Shown: positions 21,928 to 30,684 of the stretch, one piece after another
Layout of the letters: each line of letters begins with the position of its first letter
Numbering within the stretch: position 1 is the stretch's first letter
The notes under the pieces: generated by a model
What the model was told of the DNA's origin: nothing
Database searches by the model: none
What the model saw: the letters and a program-made list of their open reading frames with translations, nothing else
NCBI GenBank assembly: GCA_016209635.1
Contig: JACQWC010000204.1
Location: 1-34,126, forward strand
Direction of reading: 5' to 3'
Source: Candidatus Rokuibacteriota bacterium
GTDB taxonomy: Bacteria; Methylomirabilota; Methylomirabilia; Rokubacteriales; CSP1-6
Length of the DNA: 34,126 nt
Translations under genes and position numbers: made by a program

Positions 21928-23403
21928 TCAGGGCTGCGGTGGTCCCTCGGGACGGGGGCTCGACCACAGGTCGAGCATGTCGGGAAGATTTCTCGAATGC
22001 TCGACGAGCCTCAACTCGGTGACGCGATTCATACGCATGACCACCTGATGAATCCGCTCGGCGGCGCCGATCGCCGCCTCGAGGCGCCGCCGTGCGGTAG
22101 GGTCATCCGCGTGCTTCGAGATGAGCTCGAGATTGCCGCTGACCACTGCGAGCGCGTTGTTGATCTCATGGGCGGCGGCGCTCGCCAGGCTCGCGACGGA
22201 CCGGAGGACGGCGGTTTCCCACCGTGCCGCCTCCGCGCGCTTGCGCTCGGTGATGTCGCGGCCGATCCCGGACGCGCCCACGATCCTGCCCGCTCCGTCC
22301 TTGACGGGGGAGATCGTGATCGAGACGTCGATGCGCGTTCCGTCCTTTCGCACGCGCACCGCCTCGTAGTTCTCGACGCGTTCGCCCCGGGCGAGCCGCT
22401 GGAGGATCTCGTCCAGCTCGTGCGAGCGGTCCGGAGGCATGATGAGGGCGATCGAGCGGCCGAGCGCCTCCGCCGCGGAGTAGCCGTAGAGGCGCTCCGC
22501 GGCCCGATTCCAGCTCGTGATCACGCCGTCGAGAGTCTTGCCGATGATCGCGTCGTCCGACGACTCGACGATGGCGGCCAGGCGGGCGAGCTCCTGCTCG
22601 AGGCCCTTGCGCTCCCTGATGTCCCGCGCGCTGCCGGAGGCCCCGATGATCCTCCCGGCGGGGTCCCTGATCGGCGACATGGTGATCGAGACGTCCACCC
22701 GCGTGGTGTCCCGTCTCAGCCGGACGGTGTCGTAGGGGTCGAGGCGCTCGCCGCGCGCGAGCCGTCGGAGGTTCCGGTCCAGCTCGTCCGAGCGATCGGG
22801 AGGGATGATGAGAGCGATCGAGCGGCCGAGCGCCTCCGCCGCGGAGTAGTCGTAGAGGCGCTCGGCGGCCGGATTCCAGCTCGTGATCGTGCCCTCGAGC
22901 GTCAGGCCGACGATGGCATCGTCCGACGACTCGACGATGGCGGCCAGGCGCCCCTGTGCGGCCTCCGCCCGCTTGCGTTCCGTGATGTCGAGCGCGACCC
23001 CGATGACCCCTTCGATGGCATCGTCGTCCTCGCCTCGGAGGGGTTCGACGTAGACCTGGAAGACTCGCCCGAGCGAGTCGTGCTCGTACGTCGTCGACTC
23101 CCCCTGGAGCGCCCGGCGGTGGGCGACGATCGCCGGGGAGTCGGCGTCGGACGTCTCGAGGTACTCGAAGAGGCTCATGCCGACGGTCTCGTTCGAGCGG
23201 AGCCCGAGGGCGGTGAGGCCGGCGCCGAGAGAAGACGTGAACCGGAGGTCGCGGTCGGTCGTCCAGAGGACGACGGGGAGCTGCTCGACCAAGAGGCGGA
23301 GGCGCGTCTCGCCGAGCCGCAATGCGGCCAGCATCCGCTTCGTGAAGCGGGCCAGGGAGGAACTGAGCGGCGTCCGCTCTCGCTGGCGGCTCCCGATGGC
23401 CAC
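21928..23403 (-). CDS. Three-PAS sensor protein with HisKA (DHp) but no ATPase domain
   Basis: This is a 491-residue protein from GTG 23403 (468 from ATG 23334). PAS domains lie at about 34-142, 152-262 and 275-385, each ending in a DITERKRAE- or DIRERKGLE-like linker. A dimerisation/phosphoacceptor helix with AAAHEINN (His412) follows, and the protein stops about 80 residues later at PDMLDLWSS. The N, G1 and G2 boxes of a HATPase_c domain are absent, so it cannot autophosphorylate as a normal histidine kinase. It may be a phosphotransfer partner or a dominant regulator. PAS2 and PAS3 are a recent tandem duplication. I prefer GTG 23403 because a CATAAT box lies nine bases upstream and an extended N-terminus precedes PAS1; no Shine-Dalgarno supports either start. 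It is convergent with the broken protease gene. Confidence 0.82.
   Translation of the reverse strand: MAIGSRQRERTPLSSSLARFTKRMLAALRLGETRLRLLVEQLPVVLWTTDRDLRFTSSLGAGLTALGLRSNETVGMSLFEYLETSDADSPAIVAHRRALQGESTTYEHDSLGRVFQVYVEPLRGEDDDAIEGVIGVALDITERKRAEAAQGRLAAIVESSDDAIVGLTLEGTITSWNPAAERLYDYSAAEALGRSIALIIPPDRSDELDRNLRRLARGERLDPYDTVRLRRDTTRVDVSITMSPIRDPAGRIIGASGSARDIRERKGLEQELARLAAIVESSDDAIIGKTLDGVITSWNRAAERLYGYSAAEALGRSIALIMPPDRSHELDEILQRLARGERVENYEAVRVRKDGTRIDVSITISPVKDGAGRIVGASGIGRDITERKRAEAARWETAVLRSVASLASAAAHEINNALAVVSGNLELISKHADDPTARRRLEAAIGAAERIHQVVMRMNRVTELRLVEHSRNLPDMLDLWSSPRPEGPPQP
22254..22985 (-). repeat. In-frame tandem duplication of a PAS-encoding unit (366-base period)
   Basis: Near-identical DNA recurs with an offset of 366 bases (122 codons). 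For example, the stretch starting at 22451 matches that at 22817 over about 34 bases, and the block covering 22547-22580 recurs near 22913-22946. The duplicated unit spans a whole PAS domain plus linker. Boundaries are approximate. Confidence 0.75.
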
Positions 23404-23412
23404 AGCAATTCG

Positions 23413-23418
23413 ATTATG
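23413..23418 (-). promoter_or_regulatory. -10-like box upstream of the PAS sensor gene
   Basis: Read on the minus strand this is CATAAT (five of six consensus), ending nine bases before GTG 23403. Transcription would begin at about 23405, leaving almost no leader. Confidence 0.35.
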
Positions 23419-23502
23419 GGCACGGCCCGCCGGGCACTGCAACCCCCGCCCACGCCGGGCGCCAGTGACGGCTCCCCGACCCTGGCGCGGCCTGACGTCG
23501 CC

Positions 23503-23511
23503 TGCTAGTAT
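23503..23511 (+). promoter_or_regulatory. Extended -10 promoter of the MBL hydrolase gene
   Basis: TGCTAGTAT fits the extended -10 pattern TGnTAnnnT and ends six bases before ATG 23518, so the predicted start site coincides with the start codon (leaderless). No Shine-Dalgarno and no -35 are visible. Confidence 0.45.
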
Positions 23512-23517
23512 CCGTCG

Positions 23518-24339
23518 ATGCGAGCGCTCCTCCTCGGCACCGGCTCGCCGCCGCCCAACCCACGGCGCCGCGGCCCCGCCACCCTCGTGAGTCTCGGGGA
23601 GGAACGGTTCCTCGTGGACGCGGGCTCGGGTGTCGGCGGCCAGCTCGTCCAGGCCGGCGTGAGACCCTACGACTGGCCCCGCGTGCTCATCACGCACCAT
23701 CACTCGGACCACACGATCGACCTCGGCCACCTCCTGATCACGCGCTGGATCGTCGGCCAGAACGCGCCCTTCGAGGTCTGGGGCCCCGCGGGGACCCGCC
23801 GCCAGATGGAGAAGCTGCTGGACTACCTCGCGTGGGACATCGAGGTGCGCCGCGCCCACATGCACGACCGGCGCCCGCCCGAGGTGCGGGTGACCGAGAT
23901 CGAGGAGGGCCGGATCCTCGAGGTCGGCGGCGTGGCGGTGTCCGCCTTCCTCGTGGAGCACGGCCCGGTCAAGCCGGCTTTCGGCTTCCGCTTCGAGGGC
24001 GGCGGACGGAGCGTCGTCATCTCGGGGGACACCCGGCCCTCCGAGAACCTCATCCGCTGGAGCCAGGAAGTCGACTGCCTGGTCCACGAGTGCTGCGAGA
24101 TGGCGAAGACCGCGTGGTACCCCGGCTGCGGCTGGCCCACGCTCGAGGAGAAGATCCGGGACCTCGCTTCCTACCACACCCAGCCCGCCGACATCGGACG
24201 GGTTGCCGCCGCGGCGCGCGCGGGGAAGCTCGTCGTCACGCACATGATGCCGGGCTCGGTGCCGGCCGAGCTGCGGGAGGCCGCCGCGCGGCACTACGCG
24301 GGGCCGGTCGTGGTCGGCGAGGATCTCGACGAGGTCTGA
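23518..24339 (+). CDS. MBL-fold metallo-hydrolase (RNase Z/arylsulfatase-like)
   Basis: This is a 273-residue metallo-beta-lactamase-fold hydrolase. The di-zinc motif THHHSDH supplies His60, His62, Asp64 and His65; further ligands are likely His149 (VEHGP), Asp171 (SGDTRPS) and the late His in VVTHMMPG. The N-terminal LGTGSPPPNPRRRGPA is typical of the RNase Z/AtsA-like group. It lacks the long flexible arm of tRNase Z, so a small-molecule ester, lactone or phosphodiester substrate is more likely than tRNA. It diverges from the PAS sensor gene and converges with the pirin gene (four bases between stops). Confidence 0.88.
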   Translation: MRALLLGTGSPPPNPRRRGPATLVSLGEERFLVDAGSGVGGQLVQAGVRPYDWPRVLITHHHSDHTIDLGHLLITRWIVGQNAPFEVWGPAGTRRQMEKLLDYLAWDIEVRRAHMHDRRPPEVRVTEIEEGRILEVGGVAVSAFLVEHGPVKPAFGFRFEGGGRSVVISGDTRPSENLIRWSQEVDCLVHECCEMAKTAWYPGCGWPTLEEKIRDLASYHTQPADIGRVAAAARAGKLVVTHMMPGSVPAELREAAARHYAGPVVVGEDLDEV

Positions 24340-24343
24340 CGCG

Positions 24344-25042
24344 TCACGGGAGGTCGAAGAGGAGGATCTCGGCGGGCTCCACGCCGACGATCGTCAGCGC
24401 GTCCTCGTCGCTCACGGCGACGCCGTCCCCCTGGCGGAGGGCACGGCCCGAGAGCGCGACCACGCCCCGCGCCACCTGCGCCCACGCGTGGCGGCGGGGA
24501 CGGAGCCGGTGCACGACCTCCTGCCGCGGCGCCAGCAGGGACGCGTAGACGGCCGCGTCCTGATGGATGGTGACGGAACCCTCGCGGCCGTCCTCGGAGG
24601 CGACCAGCCGGAGGGTGCCGCGCTTGTCTTCGTCGCCGAAGGTCTTCTGCTCGTAGCTCGGCGGGAGGCCGCGCTCCCGGGGGACGATCCAGATCTGAAG
24701 GAAGTGGACGAGGTCCCGCCGCGAGTGGTTGGACTCGCTGTGGGTGACGCCCGTCCCCGCGCTCATCCGCTGCACGTCGCCGGGCCGGATGACCGAGCCC
24801 GTGCCCATGCTGTCCCGGTGCTCGAGGGCGCCGGCGAGCACGTAGGAGATGATCTCCATGTCCCGGTGCGCGTGCGGTGGGAACCCGTCGCCCGGCTGGA
24901 CCCGATCCTCGTTCAGCACCCGGAGGTGGCGGAACCCCATCCAGTTCGGGTCATGGTAGTCGGCGAACGAGAACGTGTGGTGGGTGTCGAGCCACCCGTG
25001 GTCGAAGTGGCCGCGCTCTTCCGATCGTCGTACGGTGATCAT
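24344..25042 (-). CDS. Pirin family protein (YhhW-like)
   Basis: This is a 232-residue bicupin. The N-terminal domain has all four metal ligands of pirin/YhhW at the matching positions: His57, His59, His101 and Glu103 (FPPHAHRDMEIISYV and GTGVTHSESN). Characterised relatives are quercetin 2,3-dioxygenases or redox-responsive regulators. The C-terminal cupin is degenerate, as usual. The ATG overlaps the upstream antiporter stop (ATGA on the minus strand) and follows GGAGGGA, so it is co-translated with the antiporter. Confidence 0.92.
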   Translation of the reverse strand: MITVRRSEERGHFDHGWLDTHHTFSFADYHDPNWMGFRHLRVLNEDRVQPGDGFPPHAHRDMEIISYVLAGALEHRDSMGTGSVIRPGDVQRMSAGTGVTHSESNHSRRDLVHFLQIWIVPRERGLPPSYEQKTFGDEDKRGTLRLVASEDGREGSVTIHQDAAVYASLLAPRQEVVHRLRPRRHAWAQVARGVVALSGRALRQGDGVAVSDEDALTIVGVEPAEILLFDLP

Positions 25043-26778
25043 TCCCTCCCTCCCCGCCGCGGGCGCTCGCGCCTGAACAGCTCCTCGGCCTGGCGCCGCC
25101 GCGCCTCGGCGAGGGACTCGGCGGAGCCGTCCTCGAGCAGCCGGCAGAGGTGCTCGGCCGCGAGCGCAGGCGGGATCAGGACGTAGTCGGCGCCCTCGGC
25201 GTAGAGTCGCTTCGCCGCCGCCATGGTGTCGGCGGTCACCACCACTCGCGCCGAGGGGGCGAGGGCGCGCGCCTGGCGCAGCAGGCGGAGGTTGTCGGTG
25301 CCCTTGAGGAACCAGTCGGAGACGCTCGACACCACGACGGAGGCCTCCTCGATGCCCGCGTGGCGGAGGGTCTCCGCGCTCGAGATGTCGCCATACCGGC
25401 AGTCGATGCCGTCGGCCTGAAGGCGCTCGAGCGTTTCGGGGTTGAAGTCGATGGCCGTGATGCGGCGGCGCATGGCCGGGAATCGGCGCTCCAGGTGCTC
25501 GAGGAAGGCGAGCGCCTCGCTGGAGACGCCCAGCATGAAGACGTCCCGCCCGCCGGGCGCCGCGCGGGCGCCGGCGGCGCGCCTCGCCGCCCGTCGCGCG
25601 CGCCAGCGGGGGAGCCCGACACGGTCCAGCGCGCTCGCGAGCCCGGTCGCCAGCCCGTGGTTGAAGCGGATCGCGTACGTCGAGATCACCGAGGTCATGA
25701 GGAGCGTGTAGAGCACGAGCGAGGCGACCCGGCCGCTCACGTGGCCGTACCCCGCGCCCAGCGTGACGATCACGAGCGAGAACTCGCTGATCTGCGCCAG
25801 GTTGATGGCGACCACGCCGGACGTCCGCGTGTCGAGCCGGAGCACCGCGAAGAGGGGAAAGATGGCGAGGAGGCGGCTCACGACGACGAAGGCCGTGGCG
25901 CCCAGGGCCCCGAGGACGAGGGCGCCGGAGGGCTCGGGGATCTTGAGGCCGAGCGAGACGAAGAAGAGCGTGATGAAGAAGTCGCGGACGCCCGAGAGGC
26001 GCGAGACCACCTCGGTCCCGTACGGGAAGGCCGCGATGACCATCCCGGCGATGAGCGCCCCCATCTCCGTCGAGAGGCCCGCGAACCCGGCAACGCCGGA
26101 GACCAGGAAGCACCAGCCCATGGAGGTGACCAGCATCAGCTCGAACGAGCTGGCGATCGTGCGAAAGAGCGTCGGGAGCACGAACCGCGCGAGCAGCACG
26201 GCGAAGCCCACGAGCCCGATCCCCGCCGCCGCGGAGCGCAGGAGGGAGAGTGGCTCGAGGTGGGCGAGGTTTGGCTGGAGGGCCAGGAAGGCGATCGCCC
26301 AGAGGTCCTGGAAGATCAGGATCCCGAGGGTGACCCGGCCCCCGAAGGTCGACATCTCGAGCTTGTCGAAGAGGAGCTTCACGACGATGAGCGTGGAGCT
26401 GAGGCTCATCGCGACGGCGAGGTAGAGCCGGTCGAACCGTCCGCCGCCGCCGCCGGCGACGCCCGCGAAGGCGAACCACGCGAGCACGGCGCAGATCGGG
26501 AACTGGAGGAGGCCGCCGATCGTGATGGTGCGACCCGCCTGGAGGAGCTGCGGCACGCTGATCTCGAGGCCGATGATGAAGAGGAGCAGGATGAGGCCCA
26601 TCTCCGAGATCAGCTCGATGCTCTTCTCGTCGGTCACGACGCCGAGCCCCAGGTGCGGACCGAGCAGCGCGCCACCCAGGATGTACCCGAGGATCAGCGG
26701 CTGGTGGAGTCGCCGCGCGACGAGGGCGAAGAGCGCGGCGAAGATGATGCTGACGCCGATGGCGGAGAGGAGGTCCAT
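25039..26778 (-). CDS. CPA2-family cation:proton antiporter with degenerate RCK domain (KefB/C-like)
   Basis: This is a 579-residue inner-membrane protein with about 12-13 TM helices over residues 1-380, the KefC-type ion-site pair Gln157-Asp158 (IFQDLWAI), and family blocks HQPLILGYILGGALLGPH and GLILLLFIIGLE. A linker (about 385-410) leads to an RCK/TrkA-N-like Rossmann domain at 411-545. The usual GxGxxG nucleotide loop is replaced there by LGVSSEA (416-422), while the acidic strand end (AIDFN) and YGDISS block remain. Nucleotide gating may therefore be lost or altered. It probably exports K+ or Na+ in exchange for protons. It is translationally coupled to the pirin gene and divergent from the patatin gene. 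Confidence 0.9.
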   Translation of the reverse strand: MDLLSAIGVSIIFAALFALVARRLHQPLILGYILGGALLGPHLGLGVVTDEKSIELISEMGLILLLFIIGLEISVPQLLQAGRTITIGGLLQFPICAVLAWFAFAGVAGGGGGRFDRLYLAVAMSLSSTLIVVKLLFDKLEMSTFGGRVTLGILIFQDLWAIAFLALQPNLAHLEPLSLLRSAAAGIGLVGFAVLLARFVLPTLFRTIASSFELMLVTSMGWCFLVSGVAGFAGLSTEMGALIAGMVIAAFPYGTEVVSRLSGVRDFFITLFFVSLGLKIPEPSGALVLGALGATAFVVVSRLLAIFPLFAVLRLDTRTSGVVAINLAQISEFSLVIVTLGAGYGHVSGRVASLVLYTLLMTSVISTYAIRFNHGLATGLASALDRVGLPRWRARRAARRAAGARAAPGGRDVFMLGVSSEALAFLEHLERRFPAMRRRITAIDFNPETLERLQADGIDCRYGDISSAETLRHAGIEEASVVVSSVSDWFLKGTDNLRLLRQARALAPSARVVVTADTMAAAKRLYAEGADYVLIPPALAAEHLCRLLEDGSAESLAEARRRQAEELFRRERPRRGGRE

Positions 26779-26875
26779 GCCGGAGTAGTAGTCTACATCG
26801 TTCTTCCCGGGGTGCTACCCAGAGGGGGCTACCGATGAGGGTTCACCTGTTCATGCCGAGGCGTCTCGCCCGGCC

Positions 26876-26890
26876 TTGCTATAGTAGCAA
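26876..26890. promoter_or_regulatory. Palindrome containing the patatin-gene -10 (candidate promoter/operator)
   Basis: TTGCTATAGTAGCAA is a perfect 6-base inverted repeat with a 3-base spacer. It embeds TGCTATAGT, an extended -10 (TATAGT at 26880-26885), ten bases before ATG 26896. The reverse strand reads TACTAT toward the antiporter gene. It may serve as a promoter for both directions or as an operator blocking the patatin promoter. The remaining bases of the 117-base gap hold nothing else recognisable. Confidence 0.4.
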
Positions 26891-26895
26891 GCGAG

Positions 26896-27975
26896 ATGCA
26901 GATCTTCCGTCGCGCGCTCAGCCTCTTGCGGTCCCGGCCGCGGCGGCGATACGCGCTGGCGCTCGCTGGCGGCGGCGTGATCGGGGGCATGTACGAGGTC
27001 GGCGCGCTGGCCGCCCTCGAGGAGCGCCTCGAGCGGGCCTGGAAGGACGTCGATCTCTTCGTCGGATGCAGCGCGGGCGCGGTCGTGGCGGCGCTCGTGG
27101 CGAACGGCGTGCCCGCCCGCGAGATCTACCGGATCCTCGACGAGGACCTGCCCGACCCCCTGAACTTCACCCGCACCGCCGTCTACGCGTCGGACTCCTT
27201 CCGCCACGCCTTCGGCCAGTTCGGACGGCTCTTGTGGGCTTTCGGGAAGAACGCGGTCGTGGGGCTTCGCGCCTCCATCCCCGATATGCTGGCGCACGCG
27301 GAGGCGGACCTGCCCGCCGGGTTCTTCTCGCTCGTGGCCCTCGAGCGGTTCCTCCGGGAGTCCTTCGCCGCGCGGGGCCTCGCGAACTCCTTCGGGGCGC
27401 TCGAGCACACGCTCCTCATCCCGGCCGTCGACCTCGACCGCGCCACGCGGGTCGTGTTCGGGCGTGGGGAGCTGCGGGACGTCCCCATCAGCCACGCGAT
27501 CGCCGCCTCCTCGGCGATCCCGGGCTTCTTCGAGCCGTACCACCTCGACGGCCGGGACTACGTCGACGGCGGCGTCGGGTTCAGCGGCCACGCGGACCTG
27601 GCCGCCGAGATGGGGGCCCAGGCTGTGATCATCGTCAACCCGCTCGTGCCCAGCATCTCGGAGAACAGCGGCGGCGCCACGCGCGCGCGAGGGCTCTATT
27701 CGATCGTCGAGCAGGCCAACCGGATCTACAGCCAGAACCTGCTCCAGCTTGACCTGGCGGTGCTGCGGGACCGGTACCCCCACGTCGACTTCTTCCTGCT
27801 CCAGCCCGAGAGCTCGGCGGGCCCACTGCTCGGTCCCTCCATGGGGTTCGAGGCGAGCCGCGCGGCGCTCCGCTACGGCTACACGTCCACCCGGGCGTGG
27901 CTCGACGGGCAGGGCGACGGGCTCGTGAGCCGGCTGCTGATCGGGCCGCACGCCGCCGCGGTCGGCACCATGTAG
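26896..27975 (+). CDS. Patatin-like phospholipase
   Basis: This is a 359-residue serine acyl hydrolase. The oxyanion-hole GGGVIGG is at 25-31, the nucleophile elbow GCSAG at 57-61 with Ser59, and the catalytic Asp224 sits in the DGG motif (YVDGGVG). There is no signal peptide, so it is a cytoplasmic or peripherally membrane-bound lipase acting on phospholipids or acyl esters. The N-terminal basic stretch (residues 5-18) may contact membranes. No Shine-Dalgarno precedes the ATG; a TATAGT box inside a palindrome does. It converges with sthA, with 12 bases between stop codons. Confidence 0.92.
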   Translation: MQIFRRALSLLRSRPRRRYALALAGGGVIGGMYEVGALAALEERLERAWKDVDLFVGCSAGAVVAALVANGVPAREIYRILDEDLPDPLNFTRTAVYASDSFRHAFGQFGRLLWAFGKNAVVGLRASIPDMLAHAEADLPAGFFSLVALERFLRESFAARGLANSFGALEHTLLIPAVDLDRATRVVFGRGELRDVPISHAIAASSAIPGFFEPYHLDGRDYVDGGVGFSGHADLAAEMGAQAVIIVNPLVPSISENSGGATRARGLYSIVEQANRIYSQNLLQLDLAVLRDRYPHVDFFLLQPESSAGPLLGPSMGFEASRAALRYGYTSTRAWLDGQGDGLVSRLLIGPHAAAVGTM

Positions 27976-27987
27976 CGCCGCGGCGCC

Positions 27988-29403
27988 TCAACGCTGCTGG
28001 GCGGCCTCCCGGTGGCGCTGGAGGTTGCCGAGGCCGTCGTACGCGGCGTACTTGTATGCGTCGCCCAGGGTCGGATAGTTGAACACGGTGTTGATGAAGA
28101 CGTCGATCGTCCCGCCCAGCTCCATCACCATGAGCCCCACGTGGACCAACTCGGAGGCCGACTCGCCGATGACGTGGACGCCGATGAGGGTCTTGTCCGC
28201 CATCCTGAAGACGAGCTTGATCTCGCCCGCGAGGTCGCCGATGATCTGGCCCCGCGCGTTCTGGCGGTAGTGGGCCCGGCCGACGCAGTAGTCGATGCCC
28301 TTCTCGCGGCAGCTCTCCTCCGTCTCGCCGACCATCGCGATCTCGGGAATCGTGTACATGGCCAGGGGGAAGATGGGCGCCACGCGCGTCTTGTACTTGA
28401 GGTCGAAGGCGTGGACCATCGCCACCCGCGCCTGCTCCATCGAGGTGGCCGCGAGCGCGGGGAAGCCGATGACGTCGCCCGCCGCGTAGACGTGGGGGAC
28501 CGTCGTCTGGTAGGCTTCGTTCACCGCGACGTGACCCCGCTCACCGACGCGGATCCCGATGCGCTCGAGCCCGAGCCCCCGCGTGTTGCCGGAGCGGCCG
28601 GCGGCGAAGAGCACTCCGTCCACCCGAAGGGACTCGCCGCTCTTGAGATCGATCCGCACCGCCCGCTTCTCGGGCTTCACCCGCTGCACGCCTTCGGGGA
28701 GCCGCACGTCGACCTTGAGGAACTGCATCTGGAGGCGAAGCCGTTCGGAGATCTCGGCGTCGAGGAACGAGAGGAGCCGGTCGCGCCCGTCGATCAGCGT
28801 CACGCGGACGCCGAGGGCGGCGAAGATGGTCGTGTACTCGCAACCGATGACCCCGGCGCCGATGATGCCGAGGCGGCGCGGGATCCGGTGCATGTTGAGG
28901 ATCTCGTCGCTGTCGTAGACGCGCGGGTCGTCGAAGGGGATCTCGCGGCTCCGGGCCGGCACCGAGCCCGTGGCGATGAGGATCACGTCGCCGTGCAGGG
29001 GCAGCTCCTCGCCGCCGTCCGATCGCACGACGCGGATCGTGTGCGGGTCCTCGAAGGTGGCCTCGCCGTGGATGAGGTCGATCCGGTGGCGCGCGATGTT
29101 TTGCGTGACCACTTCGCGGAGGGAGCGCACCACCTCGAGCTCGCGGAACATGAAATCCTGCACCGTGAGGTTGCGCTTGATCGAGTAGTCCACGCCGTAG
29201 AGCCCGCGCTGGCGGAGGCCGGAGAAGTAGAGGGCCGTCTCGCGGAGGGTCTTGGAGGGGATCGTGCCGGTGTTGACACCCGCGCCGCCCACCCAGGGCG
29301 CCCGCTCGATGAGGGCCACCCGCTTGCCGAAGTACGCCGCCTGGGCGGCGCCCTTCTCGCCCGCGGGGCCCGAGCCGATCACGACGAGATCGTAGCGTTC
29401 CAT
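27988..29403 (-). CDS. sthA: Soluble NAD(P)+ transhydrogenase
   Basis: This is a 471-residue cytoplasmic FAD enzyme that exchanges reducing equivalents between NADPH and NAD+. The FAD-binding GSGPAG is at 10-15 and the NAD(P)-binding GAGVIGCEY is near 187-195. The dihydrolipoamide-dehydrogenase-type redox Cys pair is absent: the positions are Gly42 and Thr47 in GGAGVNTGTIPSK, which is diagnostic for SthA. The AGDVIGFPALAATSMEQ block and the C-terminal dimer domain with FNYPTLGDAYKYAA are intact. It lies 16 bases after the CoA-transferase gene on the same strand, probably as the last gene of a PrpD-CoA-transferase-SthA unit. Confidence 0.95.
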   Translation of the reverse strand: MERYDLVVIGSGPAGEKGAAQAAYFGKRVALIERAPWVGGAGVNTGTIPSKTLRETALYFSGLRQRGLYGVDYSIKRNLTVQDFMFRELEVVRSLREVVTQNIARHRIDLIHGEATFEDPHTIRVVRSDGGEELPLHGDVILIATGSVPARSREIPFDDPRVYDSDEILNMHRIPRRLGIIGAGVIGCEYTTIFAALGVRVTLIDGRDRLLSFLDAEISERLRLQMQFLKVDVRLPEGVQRVKPEKRAVRIDLKSGESLRVDGVLFAAGRSGNTRGLGLERIGIRVGERGHVAVNEAYQTTVPHVYAAGDVIGFPALAATSMEQARVAMVHAFDLKYKTRVAPIFPLAMYTIPEIAMVGETEESCREKGIDYCVGRAHYRQNARGQIIGDLAGEIKLVFRMADKTLIGVHVIGESASELVHVGLMVMELGGTIDVFINTVFNYPTLGDAYKYAAYDGLGNLQRHREAAQQR

Positions 29404-29419
29404 CGGGACCTCTCGGCTC

Positions 29420-30613
29420 CTAGTCGATCACGCCCTTGTCACGGAGGCTCGCGACCTCGGCGGGGCCGAGCCCGAGGTCCCGGAGGACGTCCGCGGTGTG
29501 CTCGCCCGGCACGGGGGCCGGGCGCCGGATCGAGCCCGGCGTCTCCGACATCTTGATGGCGACGCCGAACTGTCTGATCTTCCCGAGCGTCGGGTGCTCG
29601 ACCTCGACCACCATCTGGCGGTGGATCACCTGGGAGTCGCGGACCATCTCCTCGACGTCGTAGACCTTGCCGACGCAGACGTCCGCCTTCACGAGCAGGT
29701 CGTACCACGCGTCGCGGTCCCGCGTGCGGAGGATCGACTCGATCTCCCGTCGCGCCGCCTCCTCCTCGGCGTTGGCGCTCCGCACGAACTGGTCCGGTCT
29801 CCGCGCGAAGCGCGCGAGGTCCGGCCGCTCGCACGCGCGGCAGAAGTTCTCCCAGAGCCAGGGCTCCGTGCAGCCGATCGTGAGGAGCTTGCCGTCGCGC
29901 GTTTCGTAGATGGCGTAATAGGGGTAGGAGCCGCCGAGGAATCCGCCGCCGCGCCGGGGCGCCAGCCCGTCGCTGAAGAAGAAGCGCATGTTTGGCGTTG
30001 CGGCGAGCAGGGAGACGGTCGTGTCGAGGTACGACACGTCCACGTGCTGGCCGCGCCCGGTGCGCTCGCGCGCGTAGAGCGCGAGCACGATGCCGAGCGC
30101 CCCGTGGAGGGAGGCGCCGGCGTAGTCGGCGATGATGTTGAGGGGGATCGCGGGCTTCCGGTCCGGCTCGCCGATGAGCCCGAGCACGCCGGCGAGCGAG
30201 AGGTAGTTCATGTCGTGGGCGGGGTGGTTCCTGTAGGGCCCATCCTGGCCGAACCCCGAGAGGGAGCAGTAGACGATCCTCGGGTTCAGCGCGTGGATCG
30301 TCTCGTAGTCGCCGCCCAGACGCTTCATGACGCCGGGCCGGAACCCTTCGACGATGACGTCGGTCGTCACCGCCAGCCGCCGGAAGATCGCCTGCCCCTC
30401 GGGCGACTTGAGGTTCAGGGTCATGCTGCGCTTGTTCCGGTTCACGAACGTGAAGGCGGCGCGCCGCGCCGCCTCGACGTCGGGCGAAGCCGGCCGCTCG
30501 GGCGTCTCGATCTTGAGCACGTCGGCGCCCATGTCCGCGAGCATCATCGTGCAGAACTCGCCCGGCGCCACGCGCGCCAGCTCGAGGATCCTGATGCCAT
30601 CGAGCACTCCCAT
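29420..30613 (-). CDS. CaiB/BaiF family CoA-transferase
   Basis: This is a 397-residue class III CoA-transferase, which forms interlocked dimers and moves CoA between acyl groups via an aspartyl-CoA intermediate. The likely catalytic residue is Asp134 in AHDMNYLSLAG. Other hallmarks are GIRILELARVAPGEFCTMMLADMGADVLKIE at the N-terminus, NRNKRSMTLNLKS near 58-70 and VDVSYLDTTVSLL. The large domain is complete. GGAGG seven bases upstream supports ATG 30613. The donor and acceptor acids are unknown; alpha-methylacyl-CoA racemase activity is an alternative within the family. It lies 71 bases from the PrpD-like gene, presumably co-transcribed. Confidence 0.92.
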   Translation of the reverse strand: MGVLDGIRILELARVAPGEFCTMMLADMGADVLKIETPERPASPDVEAARRAAFTFVNRNKRSMTLNLKSPEGQAIFRRLAVTTDVIVEGFRPGVMKRLGGDYETIHALNPRIVYCSLSGFGQDGPYRNHPAHDMNYLSLAGVLGLIGEPDRKPAIPLNIIADYAGASLHGALGIVLALYARERTGRGQHVDVSYLDTTVSLLAATPNMRFFFSDGLAPRRGGGFLGGSYPYYAIYETRDGKLLTIGCTEPWLWENFCRACERPDLARFARRPDQFVRSANAEEEAARREIESILRTRDRDAWYDLLVKADVCVGKVYDVEEMVRDSQVIHRQMVVEVEHPTLGKIRQFGVAIKMSETPGSIRRPAPVPGEHTADVLRDLGLGPAEVASLRDKGVID

Positions 30614-30684
30614 GGGGGCCTCCGTGTTCGCGATGAGCCGCCGGGCGTCCGGCAGCCCCGGGTGTCAGGTGATGAGGGTCGTGC

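Noticed and set aside
27975-27986. GCGCCGCGGCGC palindrome between the convergent patatin and sthA stop codons
   Set aside because: It is fully self-complementary with no loop and no T-run; at most a four-pair stem forms, so a terminator is not supported.
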